Positions 35,932 to 47,061 of a DNA stretch of 64,000 nucleotides are shown piece after piece. The position numbers and the translations under genes are program-made. Positions within the stretch are counted from its first letter, which is position 1. Every line of letters begins with the position of its first letter. The notes beneath the pieces are model-generated. The model had not been told where the DNA came from and ran no database searches. It saw only the letters and a list, made by a program, of their open reading frames with translations. The stretch lies in NCBI GenBank assembly GCA_021029095.1, contig JAJOHG010000098.1, positions 1 through 64,000 on the forward strand. The letters are read 5' to 3'. This stretch comes from Phellopilus nigrolimitatus. Its lineage: Eukaryota > Basidiomycota > Agaricomycetes > Hymenochaetales > Hymenochaetaceae.

Positions 35932-38004
35932 TCAGAGCAGCAAATCATCCGCGCCAGCACTGCTCGCGCTGGTCCCGGCAGTCGACCCGAGTCCGCCAAG
36001 CCCAGACCCCATCCCCATCGATGCGGAACTCTTATGCTGTCCACCACCGCCCCAGATGCTCGCCTGCACCTTCTCCTTTTCTAAATCCTTCATCGACTTT
36101 GCACCGCCCGCTCCGGAAGCGGTGCGTTTCGGCGTCCCCGACGAGCCCAGCGACATATTCCACAGGTCGTCGAATCCGACAGAAGCCGATGCGCGCTTCG
36201 CCTGAGTGCCCGCACTCGTGGTGCTCGGCGTAGAGGAGAAGGATGTCGTCCCGGTCGCCGTGGGACGCACCATGGGCGGAGGCGAAGTCGGAGACATAGC
36301 AGGCGCACTTCCGAAGACAGATGGTGATGCGGCCTGCACCGGGCTTGCAAATGACGACCTGTTTGATGTTGGAGACATTGACTGGAAAGCGCTAGTGTTG
36401 AATCCACTTTGCACGGGTTGAACAGCCTGCACGGGTCTCTGCGCTGCAGAGACAGATCCGAGGACATCGAAGACGTTTCCTTTTACAGGGGCAATAGGTG
36501 CAGCCGGAGCAATTGTAGCAGACGAAGGCGCAGCTTGGAAGTCCGCAAAGTCATCGTCACCATCTACAGCAAGAACGGCGATCAATATAAATATAACTAT
36601 TTAAGAAAAGCCGAGAAGCGTACCATCCAGAGGGTTTGATGCTAACGCCGGAAGCGCCTTCTCAGCCGGCTTGGCCGCCGCGACTGGAGCCGGAGCTGAT
36701 ACGGGAGCTGAGAACGGACCTTCGTCTCCGAATCCAAGAAGGTCAACATATTTTGCGGGAGCCTTCGCAGGAGCCGGAGCCGGTGTAGGAGTTGTCGTCG
36801 TGCGGGCCGAGGACCCGCTAGCTAAAGAATTAGAGCGGCGGGGAGCAGTGACCTCGTCGTCGCCTGCGTTATACTCGTCATATCCACGTCGACCACCGGC
36901 ATCGTCACGGAAACCGCTGCTCGAGCCCCCGCTATACCCCCCATTATCTGCCGAGTAATTAGTCGCCTGGGCGAAAGAAAACTGAAGAAATATATATTAC
37001 CTTGATCGTATCCGCCACCATAACTTCTACTTCCACTCCCAAGACTGTCATTTCCAAATCCTCCGTAACGGCCGCCTGAGCCACCGGTGTAGCTCATTGC
37101 GTCATTGCCTGTACCGATATATTTGTTTCGGTTGGCTTTTGCTTTACGCCTCTCTGTGCGAATGCGATCCACATCCATAAGAAGTTCGGCGATTTCCTTC
37201 GCTCGGTTTCGTACTTATCACATCGAAAGAAAGATCAGCTCAAGCTCGTGTTAAATTAGTGTGGCAAACATGTCGGGCTCACCATTGATGCCCTGATCTT
37301 TGCCCTTGTCGTCTATGTAATGGAAATTACGCAGCATTTTGATCGTGGACAAGTGTGAGCGCGCGTCGTCCACGACGCGCTCGCTACCATGCTTGATAAT
37401 GTACTCTAGTAGTTGCAGTGACTGTCAAACACGTAGTTTGGTAAGCAGACCCAAAACTTGCTTCGTCCCACAAACCTTGTATATTTCGCGCCACTGACGC
37501 GCCTCTTTGTCCATGAAGCGTGAGTAGATGCATGGCATGATTTCGTTGAACTGTTGGCTGCAGAGCAATTCATACCCAACAAGCTTTTTTTAAATTTGCG
37601 CAACTCACAAGTTAAAAGTCCTGTGGATATCGTCTTCAGTTAGAGCACATAGCACTCCCAATGGGTTTTCGAACTTACCCTTGCGCGATCTCCTGCATCA
37701 GAGTCGAACTCGCGCCCCTACGTAGCACGCCCACATCAGCATTCCTCTTTGTTTCCTTCTCGTCCTGTCATTTAAACAACCCACCAAGGATCATCGTTCG
37801 TTGCCTCCCGGACCTTCGCCTCCATCTCCGTCACGTTAAGCACCATGTTTTTCGCCTGCACGGCCGAACATCGTCAGCTAACCTCGACTGTCGCGCACAG
37901 CGCGGCAGATTTGAAGTCGGACAGCGTACCTGATTGTACATGGATTTGATATCATACATTGACACCTGCGAGAGTGCATTGCCTAACGACTCAATGCGGT
38001 CCAT
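35932..38004 (-). CDS. ENT3: ENTH-domain epsin-like adaptor (Ent3 / epsinR type)
   Basis: Clathrin adaptor that binds phosphoinositides and recruits trafficking machinery at the trans-Golgi or endosome. The start at 38004 gives MDRIESLGNALSQVSMYDIK, then NMVLNVTEMEAKVREATNDD, the ENTH helix with its lipid-binding face. Further ENTH parts are FNEIMPCIYSRFMDKEARQW, LQLLEYIIKHGSERVVDDAR and RNFHYIDDKGKDQGINVRNR. After the ENTH domain come an R/K helix (IRTERRKAKANRNKY), a G/S/Y-rich linker, and a tail with DDDFADFQ, a gamma-adaptin/GGA-ear binding motif that points to Ent3 rather than Ent1/2. No UIM or NPF was seen. The protein ends SSAGADDLLL. It has at least seven exons. Confidence 0.88.
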
Positions 38005-38426
38005 GGCGGGCAGGGTGTGGGGGAAACGTCAAGGACGGTACGCGGTGAGGGACGGCAGCAGCGTCGACTGTGAGGTGGACGTAGTGACCAATAAGGAAGG
38101 CGATGCAAACCTACGTGGGGTTCTTTCTCACGGTTACATTTATGCGCATCTGGATTTCGGTATGGCAAGCAACTGTTTTCCAACTGACCCTAAAACTGAC
38201 AATATGAAGGCTACTTTTTCTTATGTGTTCAGGCCGCCTACCGAGCTGGAGAATATCTCAGTCGCGAACTCAGAATTGCCATTGAGCCGTTTATGTACGT
38301 ATCATCGCCGACTCTGTTGGACCGCTCTTCGACTGCCATATCGTGCCCCTCTAAAAGTACCTGATCATACACCAGCTCATCGACGTGTCATCCTAATGAA
38401 GAGTACTTACAGCGAAAAGGCACTTT

Positions 38427-39440
38427 ATGGACTCCGTTGGTGCTGAGGCAGATGCGACGGCCGTCATCAATAATCGCACCGCGAAGGACGCGTATGCTGA
38501 CGCTCGAATTCGGCAAGGATACCGTGGACCAGTTGTTTTGCCTTTAGGTATCCTTTTGAATATCGTCGTGCAGTTCGATATTCTGGTTCCGCTCCGTCTA
38601 ACCTAGGCATTTTTGGATTCATCTGAGTGCATCAGGTCAAGCTGATTTAATTTCCTCCCTCAGACGTCGCGTTATTTCTATAAATTCACTTGAGACATCT
38701 TTTGAAACAGAATGCTATACAACACTCGCCGTACCTCTCCTTCGATGATTGTTCGGCTTCATCGACCATCTCTTTCGAAGCGCTCAAGAATGCTATCGGG
38801 AGAAAGCCATATCGCACCCGCTGTCGAAACAAGTAATTTTGTCCAATGCACATGGAGTTTTTGAAGCTGTCAACAGGACACATTTATTATTTTGCCTTCC
38901 ACAATGGACATCATGTTAGACTTCAATCCGCAGCACGCCATTCGCTTACTTTCGGCTCACAGAATTTTTTCATATGTCCGCCTCAGAAAATATCCGATTT
39001 TTCAACATTTTTTCCCTCTCGCACACCTATGTACTTTTCGATTTCGGAGAGTTTTGGCGGGTCTCACGATACTACACCGGCCCAATGGGACCATGCTTTA
39101 CGCCACGCCCAACTGCGATATGAGACGTCCGCGGGTACTCCGGCTTTTCGGGGACCACAAGATTGCATCTTATGTGCGTCTCCTTCAGGCATCTGGCCTG
39201 GGCGGAAGCGAGTGCTGTGCCTCAGCAGCGGGTAGGATGTGCTGGAAGCCATTGGTTAAGCTTGTTCCGTTTCCAAAAGCAAGCATAGGAGATAACTATG
39301 AGTACGAAAAGGATGTGCTGGCTTCCACGATCTTGGATGTTCCTGGAGGCGTGTTGGATGGTGTTTGCAGTACCTATCTCGGGCCGGCTTTCGGGTCCAT
39401 TTTTAACGCAAACATCGACAGGCATATGCGCCTATCGTAG
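38427..39440 (+). pseudogene. F-box relic, paralogue of the 29.8-31.7 kb gene
   Basis: An ATG at 38427 opens about 60 codons with the F-box GPVVLPLGILLNIVVQFDIL, followed at once by a stop at a place where the paralogue has an intron. Downstream pieces match the same family in different frames: ISINSLETSFET, CVSFRHLAWAEA (paralogue: SVSFTHVAWVEK) and the C-terminus ILDVPGGVLDGVCSTYLGPA (paralogue: TLDVPAHILERACSIHIAPA). Stops at about 38725 and a frame change near 39170 break it. It could instead be a gene with unusual introns, but the frame shifts inside conserved blocks argue for a relic. Confidence 0.6.
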
Positions 39441-39760
39441 TCCTAAAATTTAAGATGGGAGAAATTTTTGTTATCTCTCTTTTACTTGGGTACCGTACTT
39501 ACCTAACTACGTCGCATCTTCAGTCATCCGTGCTTATGCTAGCACCTGGAATCGTCTTCATCGGGGAAGTCCGGATGATCCGACACGTGCGGACACTACA
39601 TAAATAGGAAGGATGGATGGAAAGAAACACACACTTCTGGACATCTGTCCATTCACCACCACTTCGACTGCACATGCTGAATCTCTCGTGTCGCTTTGGA
39701 CCTGGCGACTAGTTCTCATACTTATCTAAGTACCCTAATACTTTCTGCTATTTCTCGGCT

Positions 39761-41335
39761 ATGTTCTCCGGCAATGTTCTGGACTGGAACTCCTATGTTT
39801 TCGACGAGGAGAGCGAGGATTTGGTTCACTTCGATTCCACTACAGACGCGTTGATTGCGAAACTGCACCTTGAGAATCACATTCCTCCCCGTTTTATAGA
39901 CTCTTTCTTGGATATCCTTCGGAACGAGCAATTTGATTCTGCTCAGGTTTCGTTCAAGAAGTCCACCGACATAGACAAGAGCATCGCTGACTACCGATTC
40001 GGGCGCTCGCTTCACCGGGCAAAGTACTGCGATCTTCAGAATGCGCGTCTCCCGTACGACATATTTCCTCTTATCATGGAGAAAATAACGCAAGACAGGC
40101 TTCCTCTGCGGACAGATGATCCTTCGTCCTGCTTTGGCGTTCTATCGCCGGACCAAGGTTTCCCCAGCTGTATAGCGTCTCGGCTCCAGGCACTGGCGCT
40201 CACGCACCGAGCGCTGACCCCACTTGCACAGCGTAAGCTAGGCCAGCGCATCTTCGTCCAGCGCGCAGAGCACCTCCGCGCGCTCCGGCGCTCCCCACTT
40301 CTCGGACCGTGGACGATCGAGCTTATCGTGAACATGTACTTCTCAGAGCCTACACACTGCACGCCTGAGGAAATTGTAGACTCCGTCGTCGCGATCTTGC
40401 GCCGCGCGCCAGGTCTGCAGTTTCTGCGCATCCGCACACCGCCGTATCTCGATTTGGAGAGCGCGCCATGCCTCCAGCGCTTGCTCACTGCCGTCGGCGC
40501 GCTCGCGCAGCTCGAGACGCTGTGCTGGATCGCGCCCGAGCCCTCTTCGCGCCATGCACGCGCGGATATCGAGGACATCTGCCGCTTCACGCGCACAATG
40601 CCACGTCTTCGCGCGCTTGTGCTTCGCAACGTGCGATGTGGATGGGTCGCCTTCGACACAGAGGCCGAGACGGCCGCCCAGTCACACCAGCTGCGGGCGC
40701 TATCGCTGAGCGATGTCACCTGCCCCGTCGCGTATTCCGCGCCCAGTTGTATCTCGTGGCTCCTGGGCAGCGGCTCCGGGTCATCCGCAGTGACCCAACT
40801 GACGACTCTTTCCTTGGATCTCACCACCAATTTTTCTGAGCTCGCGCCCGAGCTCGTTATCTCGCCCGCGCGTCCACACCTGCGTGTTCTCCGACTGCGT
40901 CTCGCGCGCCCACCTCCGCACGGATTCTTCGCGAGGATATTTGCTCCAGACAAGGACGCTGGGGCCCTTGCGTCACCGCAGCTGCACACCCTTCAGCTTT
41001 GCCTTGAGCGCCCCTCAGCGTGGCGGGTTACCCTCTTGACCGCCGAGGATATGCTCGCACACATCCCACCGAGCGTGCGCGTGCTCCAGCTCGTCTTTTT
41101 CCATCTGAGCAGCACAGGGATTGACAGCGAATGGACTCGCCAGGAGGAGGAGATCGCGCGGTTTTTGGAGACAAAGGAGGAGAATGGAGAGGCACCACTC
41201 CCGCTATTGGACGCTCTGGAGATCAAGACGCCCGTGCAGCATTGGCCGTATCGGTGGATGCGCCTGAGAGCGGTCTGCGAAGCGCGCAACTGTGCGCTGA
41301 CGATGCGTCGGGAAGGCCATGCAGGATTCGCTTAG
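39761..41335 (+). CDS. F-box-like protein, single exon
   Basis: A 524-codon uninterrupted frame, unusual here because its neighbours all have introns. Residues about 94-140 hold a box-like ARLPYDIFPLIMEKI, with a following helix LQALALTHRALTPLAQRKLG. The rest is leucine-rich with irregular LRR-like strands (LQFLRIRTPP, LRALVLRNVR, LRALSLSDVT, LTTLSLDLTT). It fits the large Agaricomycete F-box-like/LRR group; role in an SCF ligase is inferred. G+C and CpG are high, like the conserved genes. The ATG at 39761 is the first in frame. Confidence 0.66.
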   Translation: MFSGNVLDWNSYVFDEESEDLVHFDSTTDALIAKLHLENHIPPRFIDSFLDILRNEQFDSAQVSFKKSTDIDKSIADYRFGRSLHRAKYCDLQNARLPYDIFPLIMEKITQDRLPLRTDDPSSCFGVLSPDQGFPSCIASRLQALALTHRALTPLAQRKLGQRIFVQRAEHLRALRRSPLLGPWTIELIVNMYFSEPTHCTPEEIVDSVVAILRRAPGLQFLRIRTPPYLDLESAPCLQRLLTAVGALAQLETLCWIAPEPSSRHARADIEDICRFTRTMPRLRALVLRNVRCGWVAFDTEAETAAQSHQLRALSLSDVTCPVAYSAPSCISWLLGSGSGSSAVTQLTTLSLDLTTNFSELAPELVISPARPHLRVLRLRLARPPPHGFFARIFAPDKDAGALASPQLHTLQLCLERPSAWRVTLLTAEDMLAHIPPSVRVLQLVFFHLSSTGIDSEWTRQEEEIARFLETKEENGEAPLPLLDALEIKTPVQHWPYRWMRLRAVCEARNCALTMRREGHAGFA

Positions 41336-42259
41336 ATTTCTCATTCTTTATTTCTATACCCAACTGTTAAATCTCCTGAACATACCTAGAGCCTCAGCTT
41401 TCTCCTATGCGTTTGCTTTTATAATGCTAATCTTCGGGCCTTGTCTGTGCTGCGCGCAGATCCTACTGTACTTGTTTGTCATGGATACGGAACTAAATAT
41501 TCCGGAGTTCATTTCTACTTTCACATAGATATTTCTGACGTGTAGATCTGATATGTATTTATGGATGTGCTTTCACTTACAACAATAGTCTGGAAGTCGT
41601 CTGTCACTCGTCATGTGAGTTTCCAGCAGAGTCCTTGGCTTGATTTCGTGCCTGTGGGAATGGCTGTACCTGATATCTAGATAAGAGAAAACCGTATAAA
41701 ACAGGAGAAATCTTGGAAAATCTTACGCCGGTGATGGACATGTACAGGATGAGCACTGCGAGGAATCTTTGCGAGATGATGAGAATCGAGATGCGAGAAT
41801 ATCAGTGATTTTGTTCCTTCAGGTTGGCGATGTGGCGCGGATCCAAAAAAGGCAATAGAGAATGGTGGTCAGCCTCATTTCTTCGTGTCCCTCTCGCTCC
41901 ATCTTTCCTTCTCCCCACCGTCGCTCGTCGCCGTTCTCGTCGTCGTCTGCGCCCTTGTCGCTGTCGCTGCCCGCCGCCAGCACACCCATTCGTCTCTCGC
42001 TAGACCGGCAGGTCCGCTGGTCTTTGTCTAGACACACGTCGTCCGGCCCTGGGCCCTACGCAGATCGTTTCTTTCTTAAAAATTAGGGAGTCCACAGCGG
42101 CAGGCCACACAATTGTTTCTAGCCCCGCCGACTCGACGCCGGCACCACATCACAATTCCACACACGACGTAATTTTTCTTCACCGCGCGAGATCGCCCAC
42201 CCCCGTCTTTCTTTCTCTTCTCTCCCCCTATCCCGTTTCCAGCACACGTACCTACTAGG
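41336..42259. other. Upstream region of VTS1
   Basis: About 920 bp with no gene. The last 200 bp before the VTS1 ATG are pyrimidine-rich (CTTTCTTTCTCTTC and similar), which is common in highly expressed basidiomycete promoters and 5' leaders. Confidence 0.4.
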
Positions 42260-44506
42260 ATGTCGTCGTTGCGCCCGCCCTCGACCAGTCCGAGCCCGTC
42301 TCCCGCGCCAAATGGTTCATCCAAGACGAATGCCCGTGCATCGATGGGGCCATCGGGCCGCCCGGCGCCCATCAACCTTGTTAATCCGCCGGCCTCGCCC
42401 CGCCCTGGTGCAGGTGCAGGCCGGCCAACCAGCGAGCTTCTCGGAGGGGCTGGTATGTTCCAGACCCCGGAAGGTACGCGTTGATTCCAGCTTCGCAAAA
42501 TAAGTTGTGGTCCTGACTAGCAAGCAGCGGAGGCGATTGATCAATGGTTTGAAAATCTTCAAAATTATGAAGCTACTTTGGTGCGTTTTATTCCTGTTTC
42601 AATTGGTTCCTAAATATATAAACCACGGCTTATGCCCTGATAGGAAGAGATGGCTGCCGCCTCTCTTGACGTCAACTTCAAGGAGGAACTCAGTGCCATC
42701 GAGCAATGTAAGCGCAAGTAGTGCTCTCCGTTGGTGTTTTTGTTCCTGAGTTCATGTGCAGGGTTCCGTGTTCTTTCTGAGGCCGAGCGCACAGCCGCTC
42801 TTTACAGTCTTTTGCAACATTCTACGCAGGTCCAGATTCGTTTCTTCATTACCGTCCTGCAACAGATGGCCAGAGCGGATCCGATGACCGCTCTGCTTAG
42901 TCCCAATGCCGGAGGATCAATGCAAAGCCAAATGGAAGCCAAGCTTGCCCAACTGAGTCTCAGGTCTCCCGGCCTGAAGTCGAATATACCCTCCTCACCT
43001 TCTGCGCGTAATTTTAGCGGCAATCTCACGGGCAACCGCCAGTCATTGGCTGTTGAGTCGAGCACGAGCTCCTCGTTCCTTTCTCCCGAGTCTGCTGCGA
43101 ACGCTGGCAACAACGACGCGGCTGCAACACTTGCCCAGCAACGCGCAAAGCTCAAGGCAAACGCTGCGCATCGCATTTCTGCGCCGGCTCTTGCGGGCGC
43201 AAGCGGGAACAATGTCTGGGGTGGTTCGGGTGCCAGTTCGCTTGGTCAAGTTGCCGAGCGTGCAGGTGACGCATCTCCATCCGTGCAAGAACTTACGATT
43301 CCCGCACCAGGCCCTCCCAGTACGAATGGCACACGCCCCAAAAGCACGGACTTCAGCGGTCTCTTACGCTCTCCTCGTTTGGCTACGAACGACAGCGAGG
43401 GCCTGGAAGCACAGCTGAGCCCGATGGTCGGTGGGAACTGGGCGAGTATGGTGAACACGCCTCACGACCTCATGTTCGACGTGCACTCCGCTCAGAACGG
43501 GGGAGGGCAGAACCTCGACGCCGCTGCTACCAAGCTCGCAACATGGCAGATGGGCAATGTGGGCAACTCGGGAGGCCGCTTCAGCCTGGACGATGCGAAG
43601 AAGTTTAGGCGCTCCTCGAAGAGCAACGGCTCCGAAGCCGGTGGAAATGATGTGAACAACACGGTATATGGCGACGACGGAAATATCATCAGTGGGGGAC
43701 CACCGCGCAACGGGCGCACGCAGGCGGGCGGCAACGGACTGGGCTGGGCGGGCAGCGCCGCGATGCGCAGTCCGGCGCTTTCGAACGTATCGTCCGGCCG
43801 GTTCGGGAGCGACGATGGCGGGCTCGCCGCGATGAACATGAACCCGTTCGGCTTAGGGATCCCTTCTCCCGGCCTCGCAGGAATGGGGCTCAACGGGATG
43901 GGCGGCATGAACGGCATGAACGGCATGCTCGCGCAGATGGGACAGCTAACGCCGCTGCAGATGCAGCAGCTGGGATTGGGGATGAATATGAACATGATGA
44001 ACATGGCGAACCTCGGGATGCCGGACGCGCAGGCGCAGCTGCTTGCGGCGCAGATGGCCGCGGGCGGGTTCATGCAGCCCGGAATGGCGGGCGGCTTCGG
44101 CATGGGCGGGCTCGGCCCGCAGGGCGGCGGGCGCGGGAGCGCGGCGCGCGGACCGACGCGCATGGCTGGCATGGGCAGCAGCGTAGGGGGCGCGGGGCGC
44201 AGCAACAATGGTCGAAGCAGCGGCGGGGCCGGGGATGCAAACAAGGAGAAAGACGAGGAGGTGGACCCATCGCTACTGGGTGACGTACCGGGATGGCTGC
44301 GGAGCCTGCGGTTGCACAAGTACACGCCGAACTTCGAGAACATGCACTGGCGCGACATGGTCGTGATGGACGAGGCTGCGCTGGAAGCGAAGGGCGTCGC
44401 TGCGCTCGGTGCGCGGCGGAAGATGCTGAAGACATTCGAAGCGGTGCGCAACAAGATGGGCGTGGAGATGCCTGCTGCGACGGGGGCTGCGCCGACTTCT
44501 GGATGA
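42260..44506 (+). CDS. VTS1: VTS1/Smaug RNA-binding protein with SAM domain
   Basis: Post-transcriptional regulator that binds CNGG-loop hairpins in mRNAs and recruits CCR4-NOT, so it works with NOT2 encoded 15 kb away. Exons: 42260 to about 42473, then short exons giving AEAIDQWFENLQNYEATL and MAAASLDVNFKEELSAIEQ, and a long exon to 44506. Early conserved motifs include WFRVLSEAERTAALYSLLQH and TQVQIRFFITVLQQMARADP. The SAM domain is C-terminal: DVPGWLRSLRLHKYTPNFEN, DEAALEAKGVAALGARRKML and KTFEAVRNKMG. Between them is a long low-complexity region ending in a Met/Gly/Asn/Gln-rich stretch (MNGMNGMLAQMGQ, GLGMNMNMMNMANLGM), prion-like in composition. Confidence 0.94.
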
Positions 44507-45039
44507 AGGGCGCCTGGAGACGATCTAGTTTGATTTATCAAACGATATTTTTTTAAATTTCTTTTCCGCTTCCGACACCTAGGACGATTCCTTGTGGATC
44601 AGCGACTGACATTGGCGCGAATGGAATTCCCTCCCAATTTCTTTTCTTTTCGTGTCCCTATCGTTCCCATTTTCCGAAGCAAGTCCTTTGGCTTGTATTA
44701 TGATATGATGTGTAGTGACTGTGGTGTACATATGAGGATACCATTCATCTATTTAATACACAACTTCCATCTCAGGATTACAGGGTGTCAGCAGACGTCC
44801 TCGTTGTCTGCCCGTTGTCCGAATAGGCCGACGAATAGGCCGACGAAGGCGATGGAGACGATGGCGACGACGGTGAGTGGAACAACGTCATAGCCCTCGC
44901 CGCAGCTGTGGGATTGCCGGTCACCGCATAGGGCAATCGGACCCACTAGTAACTCACGCCATCTCCCCTTGTCCTCGTACTCCCATCTCGTCTCTATCTT
45001 TCTCCTATTTCTCTGTCTATTTTCTCGTTCTTGCCGACG
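44507..45039. other. Gap between VTS1 and the intact SDR
   Basis: About 530 bp with the VTS1 3' end and the SDR promoter. It marks the left edge of cassette B: homology to cassettes A and C starts only at the SDR gene. No other feature seen. Confidence 0.4.
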
Positions 45040-46506
45040 ATGGTGTTCATGGACGGCCGCGGCCCCTCGCCTCTGCGCCCCCCGGTGACGCCCTACAAGC
45101 AGGAGGCGCTCAGCCCCATCGACGCCGAGCTCCATCCGTCCATCCACGCCGGCCGTGTAGCCGTTATCACCGGCGCCGCCTCAGGCATCGGCCGCGCTGC
45201 CGCCGTCGAGCTCGCGAAGTCAGTGCCTGTGATGTCTTGTTGTTATGCATACATGCTGATCGGCGGAATCGCGTACGACTTGCGACGTGAACTTCGGATT
45301 TGGCAGACAGGGCCTGCGCGTTGCCCTTGCTGACGTCAATGAGGCCCCGCTTAAGGACGCCGGCGCCGAAGTCACCCAGATCGTGGGCGAACAGAACGTG
45401 CTCGTCGTCCCGACAGACGTCAGTCGTCTTGAGGATGTCGTCCGCCTCAAGGACACCGTCCTCGAGCAGTGGGGAGAGGTGAGCATGGGCTCCGAGAGCG
45501 GGTGCGCGCGGCGCGTGCAGACATAGTCCTATTCGCTGCCATAAAAGAATACAAAAGTATAAGAATAAGCGGCGAAAAAGAGTACTGCAAGCGTCGAGTG
45601 TAAAGTTGAAGAGCCGCCGCCCGCTCCGTCCCTGCGATTCTTCTGCGCGCCAGACAGACAGACAGGCGCCTGCCGCCCTCCATTGGGGGACGGCCGGCGC
45701 CGCTCGTGTCTGACACACTGCATTAGGTTGCCGTGCTCATGAACAACGCGGGCATCGGCCTCAAGGGCACGTCCTGGGACGGCCTCGCCAACTGGAAGAA
45801 GGTCTTTGACGTGAATGTCTTCGGGTGCGTATTGCTGCTCTGTGTGTTTATTTACCGGGAACTTATGTATGATATGCCTTTATTTATTTGTTTAGTATTG
45901 TGAACGTTCAGCAGGTCTTCGTACCGGTAAGTAAAAGAAAATGAGAAAACGATCGATAGCTGATTCATGTACTGCTTCAGGTTATGATCCACCAAGAGAA
46001 CCCGTACGTAGACGAAGCTCGCCTTCACCATCTCCCGGTCCACCACTAACTCGCACATCAGCTCGGTGATCATCAACACAGGCTCGAAGCAGGGCATCAC
46101 GAACCCGCCGGGCAACGCCGCATACAACGCGTCCAAGGCCGCCGTCAAGGCGCTCACCGAGCAGCTCGCGCACGAGCTGCGCAGCACGCCGGGCACGAAG
46201 TGCACCGCGCACCTCTTCGTGCCGGGCTGGACGCACACGGGCATGACGGGCGGCGGACGCGCCGTGGAGAAGCCCGCGGGCGCGTGGAGCGCGCAGGAGA
46301 CGGTGCTGTACATGCTTGACCGCGTGCGCGGGGGCGCGTTCTACGTGCTCTGCCCGGACGGCGAGACGCGCCCCGCGGTCGATGCGCTCCGTGTGCTGTG
46401 GGCTACGGGCGACGTCGCCGAGGGCCGCCCGGCGCTCAGCAGGTGGCACGGCGAGTACAAGCCGCTCTTCGATGAGTACATGCGTGAGGGCCTCGCGAGT
46501 CTGTAG
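45040..46506 (+). CDS. Short-chain dehydrogenase/reductase, intact copy B
   Basis: NAD(P)-dependent oxidoreductase of the classical SDR family; substrate unknown. Exons 45040-45218, 45307-45478, 45727-45824, 45896-45926, 45981-46003 and 46062-46506 join in frame with GT-AG introns; the third intron side is long (248 bp at 45479-45726). Cofactor motif TGAASGIG follows GRVAVI; LADVNE after the second strand has an Asp suggesting NAD preference. NNAG appears as LMNNAGIGLKG; the active site is INTGSKQG (Ser) and YNASK (Tyr, Lys). A C-terminal extension runs HGEYKPLFDEYMREGLASL. All catalytic residues are present, unlike copies A and C. It is next to NLR-B, tail to tail. A link to receptor function is only positional. 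Confidence 0.9.
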
Positions 46507-46979
46507 CGAATGGCGCAGTCGTCGGAGTAAGCAGAGAAGGAGGAAAATGAGGAAAACGGCACAGATACGTGCTAAGTGCGAGTGTGAGGTGCAGAAATCT
46601 GCGCTCTGTTTAAGTGTCTCGAGGGATGAAATGTGTACGTCGTAGAATGAAATCAAGTGAAACGGATTTGTGCTTCGCTGTCGTCGGCCATACTAATGGC
46701 TGAATATCTCACTTGCATGACAAGGCCGGTGTAGCGCACAGAGCTAGCAGGCGTACTTGCTATTGCCCGAAAGTCCTTTACACCTAGTACGCAACCACAT
46801 TTCAACATAAACTAACGAGTACTGACTACTAGTAGAACCACGTTATACACACGTACTCCAGACTCGTCTCCCACTGCATACATACACTACAAACATGGAC
46901 ATCTACCGTAAAAAGACACAACAAATTAGAATTCAACGAACAAGTAATGGATCAAATCACACTACTCACAACTTCAACC
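46507..46979. other. Spacer between SDR and NLR-B
   Basis: About 470 bp, tail-to-tail spacer corresponding to 13.4-13.9 and 60.5-61.0 kb. No gene seen. Confidence 0.4.
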
Positions 46980-47061
46980 TGATAGCACGGAACTCTGCTG
47001 ACCCACATCTGCGTTATGAACGTCCATCCACATCTCGCCATGACGAAAACGGGTGCAATCC
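46980..47061 (-). other. Orphaned original C-terminus of NLR-B
   Basis: Minus-strand sequence here still reads DCTRFRHGEMWMDVHNADVG, matching the ends of NLR-A (DCTRFRHGERWTEVHNPDAG) and NLR-C. It is cut off from the rest of NLR-B by the MITE at 47070-47517. Skipping the MITE and one target-site copy restores a continuous alignment with the paralogues; this shows what was interrupted. Confidence 0.85.

Noticed and set aside
42802..44541. Long minus-strand frames opposite VTS1.
   Set aside because: They are GC-rich shadows of the VTS1 coding strand, with Pro/Ala/Cys-rich translations and no domains.
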